The position numbers and the translations under genes are program-made. Positions 39,396-47,783 of a stretch of 64,000 bases of DNA are shown here, piece by piece. Location of the stretch: IMG/VR virus record IMGVR_UViG_3300006750_000005, positions 1 through 64,000 of that record; one strand, written 5' to 3'. The notes beneath the pieces were generated by a model, which was not told the origin of the DNA, ran no database searches, and saw only the letters and a list, made by a program, of their open reading frames with translations. Source of the DNA: a virus. Each line of letters starts with the position of its first letter. The stretch's first letter is position 1.

Positions 39396-40264
39396 ACTGC
39401 TACCGGGATTTTAATTTTCTCCTGTGGTTCATAGTCCTTGATCTTAAAATGATCTAAACTATAAGAGTCTATATCGTTAGCTTTTTCAAGTTCCAAGGAT
39501 GGAGAATCTGGCTTAGAGCGTGACAAATACTCTTCTACGGCGTCTATTTGGTTCACATAAATATGACTATCTGCCGTAGAGTGAATGAATTCATATGGCT
39601 CTAATCCTACCTGTTGAGCCATCATGTATATGAACGCACTGTAAAATTGCACGTTTGCAGGTGTCCCAATAGGAAAATCTGCGCTTCTCTGTGACAGCAT
39701 TCCACTCAATTTATTTTCATGAACAAAGAACTGAAAAGTGTAATGACAAGGGGCAAGCTTCATCTCACTTAACTGCAATGGATTCCATAAAGAAAACAAA
39801 ATTCTTCTTGAGTTGGGGTCGTTTTTTAATAAATCAAGCATATACTCTAGTTGATCAAATCCGCCATATCCATAAGCCCCTACTTGAGACTCATCTTCTA
39901 TTCCCTTATTGTAGTTTCCACCAAAATGGCGTAATTGAAACCCGTAGATTGGACCTAAACTACCTTCTTCGAAATGATACTTATCTTCAAACTCTTTATC
40001 GACCCAAGGCGTCCAAATATTTGAACCAAGCTCTTGCAACTTTTTATTATTCGTGCTTCCTGATATAAGCCAAAGAAGTTCAGCAAATATTGATTTAGGC
40101 CAAACCTTGCGACCTGTAATTAGAGGGAACTTCTCATCTATTCTATAACGGGACTGCATTCCAAAGACAGCCAACGTATCCACGCCAGTTCTATTCTCTT
40201 TTCTAACTCCGTTTTCAAGAATGTATCTCAAGCCATCATCGTATGGCTGCATTATGTAACACAT
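39392..40264 (-). CDS. thyA: Thymidylate synthase
   Basis: Classic ThyA: VRKENRTGVDTLAVFGMQSR, WPKSIFAELLWLISG, GPIYGFQLRHFG, nucleophile in LAPCHYTFQFFV, QRSADFPIGTPANVQFYS and HIYVNQID. All catalytic residues are in place, including the dUMP-binding Arg and the Asn of the folate site. 290 residues. A second Met (MQPYDD) may be the true start. It makes dTMP from dUMP with methylene-THF. Confidence 0.96.
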   Translation of the reverse strand: MCYIMQPYDDGLRYILENGVRKENRTGVDTLAVFGMQSRYRIDEKFPLITGRKVWPKSIFAELLWLISGSTNNKKLQELGSNIWTPWVDKEFEDKYHFEEGSLGPIYGFQLRHFGGNYNKGIEDESQVGAYGYGGFDQLEYMLDLLKNDPNSRRILFSLWNPLQLSEMKLAPCHYTFQFFVHENKLSGMLSQRSADFPIGTPANVQFYSAFIYMMAQQVGLEPYEFIHSTADSHIYVNQIDAVEEYLSRSKPDSPSLELEKANDIDSYSLDHFKIKDYEPQEKIKIPVAV

Positions 40265-40504
40265 TTATCTTCCAGACATTTCTAAAAATTTATCTATTGC
40301 TTCATCGCAGTTTTCGTACTCTTCGTATGTTCCATCGCCTTCATCTGCGTCAGAAGAACAACAAATCACATATGGAGTAGGATCTCCCTCCTTGTAGCCC
40401 ATTGGTCCATTAGCCCAATACAGGCTGTAATATCCTTCGTCAACAATAAATTCATTTTCAAGAATGAATTTAATTGATTCCCTTAACTCTTCTTTCTCAT
40501 GCAT
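40265..40504 (-). CDS. Hypothetical small protein, 79 aa
   Basis: Acidic, reading MHEKEELRESIKFILENEFI, then ICCSSDADEGDGTYEEYENC. No motif. Coupled with ThyA downstream. Confidence 0.6.
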   Translation of the reverse strand: MHEKEELRESIKFILENEFIVDEGYYSLYWANGPMGYKEGDPTPYVICCSSDADEGDGTYEEYENCDEAIDKFLEMSGR

Positions 40505-40506
40505 CT

Positions 40507-40620
40507 CTAATCGCCTTCTTTTATCTTTTCAACTGCTTCAAAACTTCCGCAGTTAGAACATTTGATTTCAAATTCATCTACCGGAGAATCACATACTGGA
40601 CAATAAACCCACGCTACCAT
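40507..40620 (-). CDS. Tiny zinc-ribbon protein, 37 aa
   Basis: MVAWVYCPVCDSPVDEFEIK followed by CSNCGSFEAVEKIKEGD has two CxxC knuckles 16 residues apart, enough for one zinc ribbon. First gene of the ThyA-DHFR operon; the leader carries a strong palindrome. It may be an autoregulator or an RNA-polymerase-binding factor. Confidence 0.7.
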   Translation of the reverse strand: MVAWVYCPVCDSPVDEFEIKCSNCGSFEAVEKIKEGD

Positions 40621-40633
40621 GCTTTTTATTCCT

Positions 40634-40666
40634 ATCGCGCAATGAATCGCGCAATAATTGCGCGAT
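40634..40666 (-). promoter_or_regulatory. Palindromic leader element (ATCGCGCAAT triple)
   Basis: ATCGCGCAAT at 40634-40643 and 40646-40655, with its complement at 40657-40666. Either direct copy can pair with the inverted copy, so two alternative hairpins are possible. Located between the predicted transcription start and the ATG of the zinc-ribbon gene. GC-rich against an AT-rich background. Confidence 0.6.
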
Positions 40667-40677
40667 AACTAGGCTAC

Positions 40678-40706
40678 ATTATAATCCGATAGAATGCTGG
40701 AATCAA
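40678..40706 (-). promoter_or_regulatory. Sigma70-type promoter of the ThyA-DHFR operon
   Basis: On the minus strand TTGATT, 17 bases, TATAAT. The -35 overlaps the end of the gene upstream. Confidence 0.7.
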
Positions 40707-41044
40707 CCCGAAGTTGCGAAAGATTGTGCGCATTTGCTACACATTGAATTTATCGACAATTCTTTTGATGAAGTTTTGCCTTTGCACTTTGGACAAATAT
40801 TTCTAGACCGTGCTTGAGGTGGGACTGGCACAGATGCAACAGATGCAGTGCTTGTAGATTCGTTCTTCTTTTTGCCCTTCTTCTTTTTAAAGAATGGATC
40901 TTCTTCGCCCCATGGACCCAACCACTGTCTAGTGACCATTGGGAGAGTCTTTCTGGCGAATCCTGCTACGCAACTTGTGCTTGTAGACACTTCATTCTGG
41001 CTGTTCTCTTCTTCTGCCAACCATTCTTTAAAGTTTTTGATCAT
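40703..41044 (-). CDS. Zinc-ribbon protein with capsid-targeting-like N-terminus, 113 aa
   Basis: MIKNFKEWLAEEENSQNE is a full leader with WLAEEE. A low-complexity part with FFKKKKGKKKNESTSTASV and PVPPQARS follows, then a zinc ribbon ICPKCKGKTSSKEL and MCSKCAQ. AAGGAAA precedes the ATG. Unknown; possibly packaged in the head. Confidence 0.65.
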   Translation of the reverse strand: MIKNFKEWLAEEENSQNEVSTSTSCVAGFARKTLPMVTRQWLGPWGEEDPFFKKKKGKKKNESTSTASVASVPVPPQARSRNICPKCKGKTSSKELSINSMCSKCAQSFATSG

Positions 41045-41055
41045 AATTAATTTCC

Positions 41056-41523
41056 TTAGAAAGGCAATCCGCCGCCCATGCCACCCATATCACCACCGCC
41101 ACCAGCACCAGCAGCAGCCGCAGACCAGCCTTGACTTAGAATATCTTGCAGTGATGCTCCGCTTTTGGTCTTAGAGTCTAATGGCAAAACCATTCTTTTT
41201 TCTTCTCGCTCCCATCCTGGCACTGTTTTCATTTTATCTTTTCCAGCCTTTCTCAAAACCTTATCATTAAGGTTTGGGCTGAAAGTGTCATCAATAACAA
41301 CAGTAACGGTCTTGTCCGTTATGCTGCCAGGAACGATCTTCACTGGCAACAGACTATGATAAGTTCCATCAGGAAGTTTTATATCAGCTATCATAATTGG
41401 CTCGCGAGAGTAAAATTGGGATAAATCATCGCCACTGATACCCAATTCATCTCCCATAGTTCCTGCCACAGTGGGAGTTTCCGCCTTTTCAACGAATATA
41501 CTAAATCCTGATAAATCACTCAT
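41056..41523 (-). CDS. Hypothetical protein with Gly-rich tail, 155 aa
   Basis: Begins MSDLSGFSIFVEKAE. A beta-rich middle (IADIKLPDGTYHSLLPVKIV) and a C-terminal tail WSAAAAGAGGGGDMGGMGGG rich in Gly/Ala. Glycine tails of this kind occur in ssDNA-binding and structural proteins. The family is not recognised. A TCTATATA box lies upstream. Confidence 0.6.
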   Translation of the reverse strand: MSDLSGFSIFVEKAETPTVAGTMGDELGISGDDLSQFYSREPIMIADIKLPDGTYHSLLPVKIVPGSITDKTVTVVIDDTFSPNLNDKVLRKAGKDKMKTVPGWEREEKRMVLPLDSKTKSGASLQDILSQGWSAAAAGAGGGGDMGGMGGGLPF

Positions 41524-41550
41524 ATAACTTATATAGACTAAGCTTATATA

Positions 41551-41581
41551 AAAAAAGCCCGCTCATCGAGCGGGCTTTTTT
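41551..41581. terminator. Bidirectional terminator
   Basis: AAAAAAGCCCGCTC, loop ATC, and the exact complement ending TTTTTT. Separates the rIIA-like gene from the Gly-rich gene. Confidence 0.88.
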
Positions 41582-41601
41582 ACGTTGGAACTTTTATTCT
41601 T

Positions 41602-43989
41602 CTATTCTTCTCTACGAATAGATTTTACTTTCTCAATCAAATTAACAGCTTGAATTGAATTTAGCCACGATGTAATTGCCTTATTTATGCCCCAGTCTAT
41701 GGCATCACGATAAATCGTGTTGTCATCTTCGTCTAAATCCTCAGAGGTGACTTCCTCCCACCCCTCAAGCCTCGCGGCGTCTTTTCCGATAAAATCAATC
41801 ACCCCTTTGGCAATACTTTCCATGCTTTGATACAATTCCATCAACAATTTTTGTGTTTTGCTTCCAACCTCATCTGGGTAATCGTAAACTAACAATTTAT
41901 CGTTTTTTAAATTCAACCAGATTTGACCATTTACATTATGCCAAGTCACCGCAATTTCTGGATGACGATCTTCATACGGATCGACATCAAGATTTCCTCC
42001 TGTCGCTTTTTTCACCTCTTTATTTTTTCTTTTCACCTCTTTATTTCCCTTGGGCTTGGCAGGCACATCAACAACCTTTCCAATGAGATATGTACTTTGA
42101 TTATCAGCCTGACAATGTAATCCCCTAGTGGGCACGAAATTGTGGCAGCGATTATATTCTTCCTTTTCACAATGCACCCATTTATCGTCTTCAAGCTTTA
42201 GCAACGGAGAAACTTTAATGTTGAATAGAGGAAAACTTTCATCCTCCTTTAGCTTCCCTTGTTTAACAAGGCTCTTTCGCAGTTTGTTATATCCCTTTTT
42301 GAATTCGTCACTGCCCATACGTGCCATGGCGTTGCCATCCATTGGTCTGATCTCAAATCCACGACTGTGGTGCGCCAACTTCAATTTCGACACAAAACAC
42401 CCCTTGATGTTGTGCCAAATGGCAATCGTATAATTCTTGTCAGCTTCAAATTTTTGGTTGGACTTATTTCCGGCTACAACATCGTACACGACAACATCCT
42501 TGTCGTTTTTTACCTTTCCATCAAGGGAATCAAACAAAATAGGAACACGCTTATTTCTACTGGCTGGAAAGTGTTCGTCAAACCATTTCTTCATGGCAGA
42601 TCCCGCAGGAGTGGTCCCCACCAAAGGAGCAGCAGCTTCCGTCACAGCATTCATTATCTTGTTACTCTTTTCACGATCAAAAAGAAAGTCTGCGCGACGA
42701 TTGAGTACATTGCTGAAGTAGAACGGTGTGATTTGATGGATTTTACCATCTTTATCTTTAGGCAACCGATAGCTACGAACATCAGTTATTTTTACCATTA
42801 ATATCACGAAAGAATTTCCATCACCAGTTCCACCATTTTCGTAGCGAAACCCCATGTTTCTAAGTAGGTTTGCCGTTTGTCCGTTGTGCCCGAAACTAAC
42901 AGCGTTATCATCAAATCTCAAAAATCGTTCTTCATCGTCGCCTTTGGAATCGCCTTCATGTTTATTGCCTAAAGCAGAGCAGACTAGGTAATTCGTGTTA
43001 ACAGGTCTTAATCCTGACCCAGAGCCACCATCTTTCTTAAATAATGGTTTGCCATTTGGAGTCTTGCCTTCACTATCACGAATATTAATCATCCAATGAC
43101 CACTGTTTTGGTTCTTAGGCGAAGGGAATGCGTACACTTCGACTGTTGCCGAAACATCAAAAATTTGTCCATCAATCTTGATGTCGATTTGTTTAACTTC
43201 AAATGGAAAAACTGCTTCACAGTATCGTTCATTATATTCTTTTAGGGAAGTTACACGCCGTTTGGCAGCGCCACGATTTCCAACATCGTCACGATTTCCT
43301 TTGATATACTCATCCAGCGGACCTTTCTTGATTGGATCGTAAATTCCCTCCGTAAAAGTAAAAGTCATATGGTTATTCGATATGCCTGGAGACAACCACT
43401 GAATCATATTCATATGGGTGACATTAGCGCTCTGTTTAGTTTCGGGGATCTTAAAGGCATAAACGACCGTAAACTCTTCTAACATTGCTCCAACGATTGG
43501 TCGCAAGTCAGCAACAAAAGTCAATTCATCCTCAATTACCCAATCATTATTATTGAAGTCTGGACGTGCAGAAGCAGCTTTCCAACCCTCTTCTTTTGTA
43601 TTGCTGGCAATGTAAACCTTTGGATCGTGACAAAGATAAGAACCAGTAAATGAAATTCCGCTACCTTGAAAAGCCCATCCTTTGCCACCGCTTTGATTAG
43701 GTGTGAGTCCATTTTCTTTGACATCAGTGGTATTTTTGAACGGCTGATCCGTATTGTGCATGAAAATACAAACACGTTCCCCATTCACTGTCGTAACCAA
43801 TTGATGAGCTTTGGTTGCTCCATATGCAATAGCATTTGCCGCACATTCTCTGGCGACAATCGCAATGTTTTGCGGGAAATTAGCGTCCCCTTTAATAGGA
43901 AGAGAAGAAGGTCCATAGCCAGTGGGGGTCTTTTTCGACATCTGTTGGTAGTAGTGAGAAATTTTTTTCGACATTTTGTGGACATCCAT
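41602..43989 (-). CDS. rIIA: rIIA-like GHKL ATPase
   Basis: The N-terminal part has the GHKL (gyrase/Hsp90/kinase/MutL) ATP site: NIAIVARECAANAIAYGA as the N box, VCIFMHNTDQPF as the Asp motif, and SGGKGWAFQGSG as the G box. The 795-residue length and this layout fit T4 rIIA, though no clear rIIB neighbour is seen. T4 rIIA is a membrane-associated lysis-timing factor also needed against Rex. A topoisomerase or Hsp90-type role is less likely as those domains were not seen. The last third contains a Lys/Gln-rich linker (KPKGNKEVKRKNKEVKKA). Confidence 0.7.
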   Translation of the reverse strand: MDVHKMSKKISHYYQQMSKKTPTGYGPSSLPIKGDANFPQNIAIVARECAANAIAYGATKAHQLVTTVNGERVCIFMHNTDQPFKNTTDVKENGLTPNQSGGKGWAFQGSGISFTGSYLCHDPKVYIASNTKEEGWKAASARPDFNNNDWVIEDELTFVADLRPIVGAMLEEFTVVYAFKIPETKQSANVTHMNMIQWLSPGISNNHMTFTFTEGIYDPIKKGPLDEYIKGNRDDVGNRGAAKRRVTSLKEYNERYCEAVFPFEVKQIDIKIDGQIFDVSATVEVYAFPSPKNQNSGHWMINIRDSEGKTPNGKPLFKKDGGSGSGLRPVNTNYLVCSALGNKHEGDSKGDDEERFLRFDDNAVSFGHNGQTANLLRNMGFRYENGGTGDGNSFVILMVKITDVRSYRLPKDKDGKIHQITPFYFSNVLNRRADFLFDREKSNKIMNAVTEAAAPLVGTTPAGSAMKKWFDEHFPASRNKRVPILFDSLDGKVKNDKDVVVYDVVAGNKSNQKFEADKNYTIAIWHNIKGCFVSKLKLAHHSRGFEIRPMDGNAMARMGSDEFKKGYNKLRKSLVKQGKLKEDESFPLFNIKVSPLLKLEDDKWVHCEKEEYNRCHNFVPTRGLHCQADNQSTYLIGKVVDVPAKPKGNKEVKRKNKEVKKATGGNLDVDPYEDRHPEIAVTWHNVNGQIWLNLKNDKLLVYDYPDEVGSKTQKLLMELYQSMESIAKGVIDFIGKDAARLEGWEEVTSEDLDEDDNTIYRDAIDWGINKAITSWLNSIQAVNLIEKVKSIRREE

Positions 43990-44087
43990 TTACAATAGGT
44001 AATGATAAAATCACTTCCAAACGCGAAATTGCGTAACTCCACTATTCTACTTCAAATATGGACAATTGGTAAGAAGATTCCAAACAG

Positions 44088-44801
44088 TCAATCAGATTTT
44101 TTAGGATTTTCCCAAATAACTTCACTGGAATAGGACTTTCCCCTACTCCCAGGCGTGGATTTAATCTTGGCAAATGGCTTAAACGGAAGCCAATCGGCAC
44201 CTTTTCGTTCACAAACGATAGTCTGCCCTTGCCTACTTTGACACCATTTTGCCAATTTTTCGTATTCATCAAGTCTGTGTCGGTAATATCTACCGCAATC
44301 ACCCATATAAGGTGGGTCTACGAACCAAGTGGCGTCAACATCGGGGCAATTTTCATAACTACTATTGTGAATTTCCCAATGTTTTATCTCCTTAACCTGA
44401 GTGGCAATCCTTTCTTTGATGGCTTCCCCCCAAAAGGAGTTAGGTCGCAATCCCGACCGCATCCATGAAGATGGCGTAGGATTTGGCCTTGTGGTTCCCT
44501 TGTTTAACCAAAAACCAATTAGCCATTTTGCTTCTTGTGGAATCTTGTGGTCATCAACGTGCTTTACCTCAGTTGGCAAATTTCGAATTTCGGTTTCTGA
44601 GGATTTGATCAAATAATCCCACAATCCACATATCGTTTCATCAACATCATACAGCTTTACATCTAGATTGTGATGTCGAATAGAATATCCAGCCGCGCCA
44701 GCAAAAGGCTCGATTATAGTTTTTTTGGTTGGCGCAGGGTATCGTTTGCCAACACGCCATTTGCCGCCATAATAACAAAAGAAAGGATATAGGTTTTTCA
44801 C
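44088..44801 (-). CDS. dam: DNA adenine methyltransferase (D12 class, Dam-like)
   Basis: Motif I is IIEPFAGAAGYSIRH for SAM binding, and motif IV is WFVDPPYMGD, the catalytic DPPY. YYGGKWRVGKRYPAP is the characteristic N-terminus of the D12 class. 237 residues, slightly shorter than E. coli Dam. GTG start. It probably adds N6-methyl groups to GATC-like sites to protect phage DNA from restriction. An TCTAAATA box lies shortly upstream (44814-44821). Confidence 0.9.
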   Translation of the reverse strand: MKNLYPFFCYYGGKWRVGKRYPAPTKKTIIEPFAGAAGYSIRHHNLDVKLYDVDETICGLWDYLIKSSETEIRNLPTEVKHVDDHKIPQEAKWLIGFWLNKGTTRPNPTPSSWMRSGLRPNSFWGEAIKERIATQVKEIKHWEIHNSSYENCPDVDATWFVDPPYMGDCGRYYRHRLDEYEKLAKWCQSRQGQTIVCERKGADWLPFKPFAKIKSTPGSRGKSYSSEVIWENPKKSD

Positions 44802-44813
44802 TCAATATAATAG

Positions 44814-44821
44814 TATTTAGA
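44814..44821 (-). promoter_or_regulatory. Late-promoter-like box TCTAAATA upstream of Dam
   Basis: Thirteen bases before the GTG start, so the predicted leader is about 7 bases. Same core as the boxes before capsid-leader genes. Confidence 0.4.
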
Positions 44822-44874
44822 TCCAGAAAATTAGACACTATATAATATATGAACGTTTTTGCAAAGGTTTAAAT

Positions 44875-45279
44875 ATGAAATCATTTAGAGACTTAATGGA
44901 CGATTGGGATGATGTCCTATCAGAAGAATGTACAGATGCCATCAAATCAATGGTGGGACACCCAGGATTTGTTCTTTTTCTAAAGCGAGGCAATGACATC
45001 TTTGCTGCGCCGGAAGAAAGCAGAATTGTGTTTGCTAAAATGAAATCCGATGATGAAGATGATATTTGGAAAAAAGAAGCAAGTTTTATGGGAATGGACT
45101 TGGCTAGAGCATTGGGTGGCGAGAAAATGCAAAGTCTCTTTGGAATGGGCGATATGAAAGGTCTTGAAGTTATGCCAGACAAAGACATTATCTGCAAGCT
45201 TCTAGGGAAAATAGCAAAAAAGGCTGACGATCCAATATCTGGGATCAAAAAAGTCTTAGCCTCATTAGGGGAAGAATGA
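44875..45279 (+). CDS. Hypothetical protein with capsid-targeting-like N-terminus, 134 aa
   Basis: MKSFRDLMDDWDDVLSEEC with the LSEE cleavage-like site. The middle has GFVLFLKRGNDIFAAPEESR and a helical end with KKVLASLGEE. AAAGG precedes the ATG. Overlaps the next gene by four bases, so co-translated with a nuclease. Confidence 0.6.
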   Translation: MKSFRDLMDDWDDVLSEECTDAIKSMVGHPGFVLFLKRGNDIFAAPEESRIVFAKMKSDDEDDIWKKEASFMGMDLARALGGEKMQSLFGMGDMKGLEVMPDKDIICKLLGKIAKKADDPISGIKKVLASLGEE

Positions 45280-45920
45280 CATTACCTTTTCAAAACTCTA
45301 ATCAAAGAAAATATCGCTGCTTTGTATGCGAAGAAGAATTCGAAGAATACGGCGAATACAGAGAACATATTATAGGAGATCATGAAGAAGGGAGAGAATA
45401 TATAGTTTGCAAAATATGTGCCGCTCCTGTTCGTGATGTCAAGATGCACTTCAAAGCAAAACACAAAGGATCGCCTGTCCAACCAGGACTGCTAAAGGCG
45501 CTGGTATGGAAAGATACCGGAGGAAGAAAAAGGAAAAAGAAACCCAGCTTTAGGAGCGGAGATTTCGTATCAGCAAAAAATGGAGGAAAACTCATTCATT
45601 ATCGCTCTGGTTGGGAATGCAAATGCTATGAACTTCTAGAAGAATGGGACAAAGTAGTTGCTTACGCAGGAGAGCCTATAAGGATACCATACCTTTGGAT
45701 GGGAGAAGAAAGAACCTATAAGCCAGACATTGTTATAGATTATGCAGACGGGCGTAGGGAAGTTTGGGAAATCAAACCAGCAAATCAAACAAACCTAAAA
45801 CAAAATAAAGCTAAGTGGCATTCAGCAAAAGAATACTGCCATATGAGAGATTGGGAGTTTATCGTCATTACAGAAAAGGGTCTTAACAAATTAAGGATGC
45901 TCGTAAATGAATCTATTTAA
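45276..45920 (+). CDS. Zinc-finger / PD-(D/E)XK (TnsA-like) nuclease, 214 aa
   Basis: Residues ~12-62 hold two C2H2-type fingers, YRCFVCEEEFEEYGEYREHI and VCKICAAPVRDVKMHFKAKH. After a basic linker (GRKRKKKPSF), residues ~105-200 form a TnsA-type PD-(D/E)XK fold: GWECKCYELLEEWDKV, YKPDIVIDY and REVWEIKPA give E...D...E-x-K. Phage TnsA-like enzymes serve in head completion or in DNA cutting. Zinc fingers joined to this fold are uncommon. Overlaps the caspase-like gene by 14 bases. Confidence 0.78.
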   Translation: MTLPFQNSNQRKYRCFVCEEEFEEYGEYREHIIGDHEEGREYIVCKICAAPVRDVKMHFKAKHKGSPVQPGLLKALVWKDTGGRKRKKKPSFRSGDFVSAKNGGKLIHYRSGWECKCYELLEEWDKVVAYAGEPIRIPYLWMGEERTYKPDIVIDYADGRREVWEIKPANQTNLKQNKAKWHSAKEYCHMRDWEFIVITEKGLNKLRMLVNESI

Positions 45921-46806
45921 AAAAACACTGTTGATTACGTTGACGATAACTCTTGTAGCTTCAATGTTAATGTTGTTAATCAAAAATAAAACGACCCTTG
46001 AGATTGAAACACCAGACAATTCCACAGAACATTATGTTGGAACAGTATCTCTAAGCAACCATACGTCCATAAGAATAATAGTTCTTAAACACTGTCGTGA
46101 AAGAGTAGCTGATAGCGAAAGCACTGGCGTTCTACAAGCAGCAAACTTCGCTGCAACAAAAGGACTTAAAATAACCGACCTTGGACAACACCATGTTGAC
46201 AGAGACGGAGAATTAAAGGTGGCTTGGGGCGAAAAATTAACTTTAAATGGACTTAAAGATTTTATAAATGAACAAATGAAAGTAAGTGCCAAAAACGGCG
46301 ACACCCTTGTCATCTACACTACTGGACATGGCAACAAAAACGGAAGCGTGCAAATACTAGGAAGAAGGGACGCTATTGCAAGAATCTTCGCAGAGGCAGC
46401 AGAGGAAAACAATCAAGAGACTTTATGGTGGCAATCCAGTTGCTTTGCAGAGGCAGGACTTCCTAAAATATCAACACTAAACAACAAACAGCAATCTTTG
46501 TTCTCCATGATCGCAAGCTCAGACAAAACTCGCAGCAGCTATTGGCATGATCAAACAGAGCCTATGAAAAAGGTGTTCTTAGCAATTGCCAATCAAAGCA
46601 AAGAATTAGACCAAGATCAAAATGACATTGTATCTGGAGGGGAGTTGAGACAGTATTTAAAAAAATACGCCCCAAGAGTTATTTTGTTCGTAAAAGACGA
46701 ACAAGAGGCAATCTTTGGATGGTTTGATCTAGCAAACTCTCTCCCCATCATAGACAGGAATGGAGAGAAGTTGCCAGAAAATCACATTCCACTTCCCACT
46801 CTTTAA
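45907..46806 (+). CDS. Membrane-anchored caspase-like (clan CD) protein
   Basis: Residues 7-25 are a single membrane-spanning helix (TLLITLTITLVASMLMLLI) without a signal-cleavage site, so the rest faces one side. LVIYTTGHGN has His141 and WWQSSCFAEAG has Cys179; the spacing and strand context match the His-Cys dyad of the caspase/legumain fold. Residues 235-246, DQDQNDIVSGGE, fit an EF-hand-like calcium loop (D1, D3, N5, V8, E12). A calcium-gated protease like some metacaspases is a possibility. The exact family is not named; the catalytic reading is inference. 299 residues. Confidence 0.68.
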   Translation: MNLFKKTLLITLTITLVASMLMLLIKNKTTLEIETPDNSTEHYVGTVSLSNHTSIRIIVLKHCRERVADSESTGVLQAANFAATKGLKITDLGQHHVDRDGELKVAWGEKLTLNGLKDFINEQMKVSAKNGDTLVIYTTGHGNKNGSVQILGRRDAIARIFAEAAEENNQETLWWQSSCFAEAGLPKISTLNNKQQSLFSMIASSDKTRSSYWHDQTEPMKKVFLAIANQSKELDQDQNDIVSGGELRQYLKKYAPRVILFVKDEQEAIFGWFDLANSLPIIDRNGEKLPENHIPLPTL

Positions 46807-47048
46807 CGTCCGAAGAATAAGGATGCAAACTCTTTATATCCTTCGCCATCACCGTTCTCAAGACCTTCCCACAGACTTTCTATGCTGTGTGGGTCCATTA
46901 GAAGCTCATTTCTCATCCACTCAACAATAACCCTTGTGTTTGACTCAGAAGCAAGTCCATATTTTTTGCAAATTCTCTTAACACAATTGTCAGTCAACAC
47001 TTTGCCATAATCAAAATCGTCGCCATAATCGTCATCATTGTTTTTCAT
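46803..47048 (-). CDS. Hypothetical small protein, 81 aa
   Basis: Acidic start MKNNDDDYGDDFDYGK and a helical rest with KRICKKYGLASESNTR. No motif. Overlaps the caspase-like gene's end by four bases. Confidence 0.55.
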   Translation of the reverse strand: MKNNDDDYGDDFDYGKVLTDNCVKRICKKYGLASESNTRVIVEWMRNELLMDPHSIESLWEGLENGDGEGYKEFASLFFGR

Positions 47049-47052
47049 AGTA

Positions 47053-47499
47053 TTAACTCTTTTTCATAACTTGCTTTGCTATGTTAGAAACGCCTTTTTC
47101 AACATCTTTCACTACGTCTCTTAGTGATTCTTTTAATTGTTTAATCTCTTCATCATTATAACCCATAGTCGTAGACTCTTTGAAAATTGCATGAGTCGTA
47201 ATAGGCATATCTTTATACTCTTTTATGTCGCCATTCTTTTCTATCGCCTGATTTTCATAAGGTGCGGCAATCCGTCTATACAATTCTTGCTTTACGCACT
47301 CTAGCACGCCTATAGCACGATTTATGTGCTTGTAACGTATAGTTCCATCTTCAAGATCAAATGTCTGTGCTAGAATTCTGCTTACTACATAATTGGCATC
47401 GCCTTCACGGTCATCCATTTCTGCTTTTTGCATCTGATTAACTACACGATCAATTTCAGGATCAAAATCTTCACGTCTATCATTTACTACGTATGGCAT
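47053..47499 (-). CDS. DUF6899-like conserved phage protein
   Basis: MPYVVNDRREDFDPEIDRVV, DANYVVSRILAQTF, IGVLECVKQELYRRIAAPYE and KNGD are the family landmarks seen in many phages and prophages. Role unknown. 148 residues, with a longer C-terminus of a coiled, charged kind. Confidence 0.82.
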   Translation of the reverse strand: MPYVVNDRREDFDPEIDRVVNQMQKAEMDDREGDANYVVSRILAQTFDLEDGTIRYKHINRAIGVLECVKQELYRRIAAPYENQAIEKNGDIKEYKDMPITTHAIFKESTTMGYNDEEIKQLKESLRDVVKDVEKGVSNIAKQVMKKS

Positions 47500-47510
47500 T
47501 ATTTTGCCTC

Positions 47511-47783
47511 CTATCTACGTCGTTTCTTTTTTTTACTCTTTCGCTTCTTCGGCGGGTTTAAGTGCTTTTCACACGCACGCTGTGCTGGCGATTTCTTCCT
47601 GTGTCGAGATATTATCTTGTTGGGCAAGAATATCGCATAAAAAACTGTTCCCATTTCTGAAAACTTGCCAACAGCTTCAATGACATGATACCTTTTACAT
47701 CGGCTCTCCCAAATGCGACGTTTTGACAATTGCGTCTCGTCACGCTTGGCTCGCTTCCAGTCTATTGGTTCTTTTTTTGCCAT
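47511..47783 (-). CDS. Small basic protein, 90 aa
   Basis: MAKKEPIDWKRAKRDETQLS and the tail LNPPKKRKSKKKKRRR give a strongly basic protein; GKFSEMGTVFYAIFLPNKII is the hydrophobic part. A DNA- or RNA-binding protein is likely. Overlaps the kinase gene by 22 bases. Confidence 0.55.
   Translation of the reverse strand: MAKKEPIDWKRAKRDETQLSKRRIWESRCKRYHVIEAVGKFSEMGTVFYAIFLPNKIISRHRKKSPAQRACEKHLNPPKKRKSKKKKRRR

Noticed and set aside
44042-44302. 86-codon frame within the Dam gene
   Set aside because: Shadow frame of the methyltransferase; it has no ribosome site or domain.
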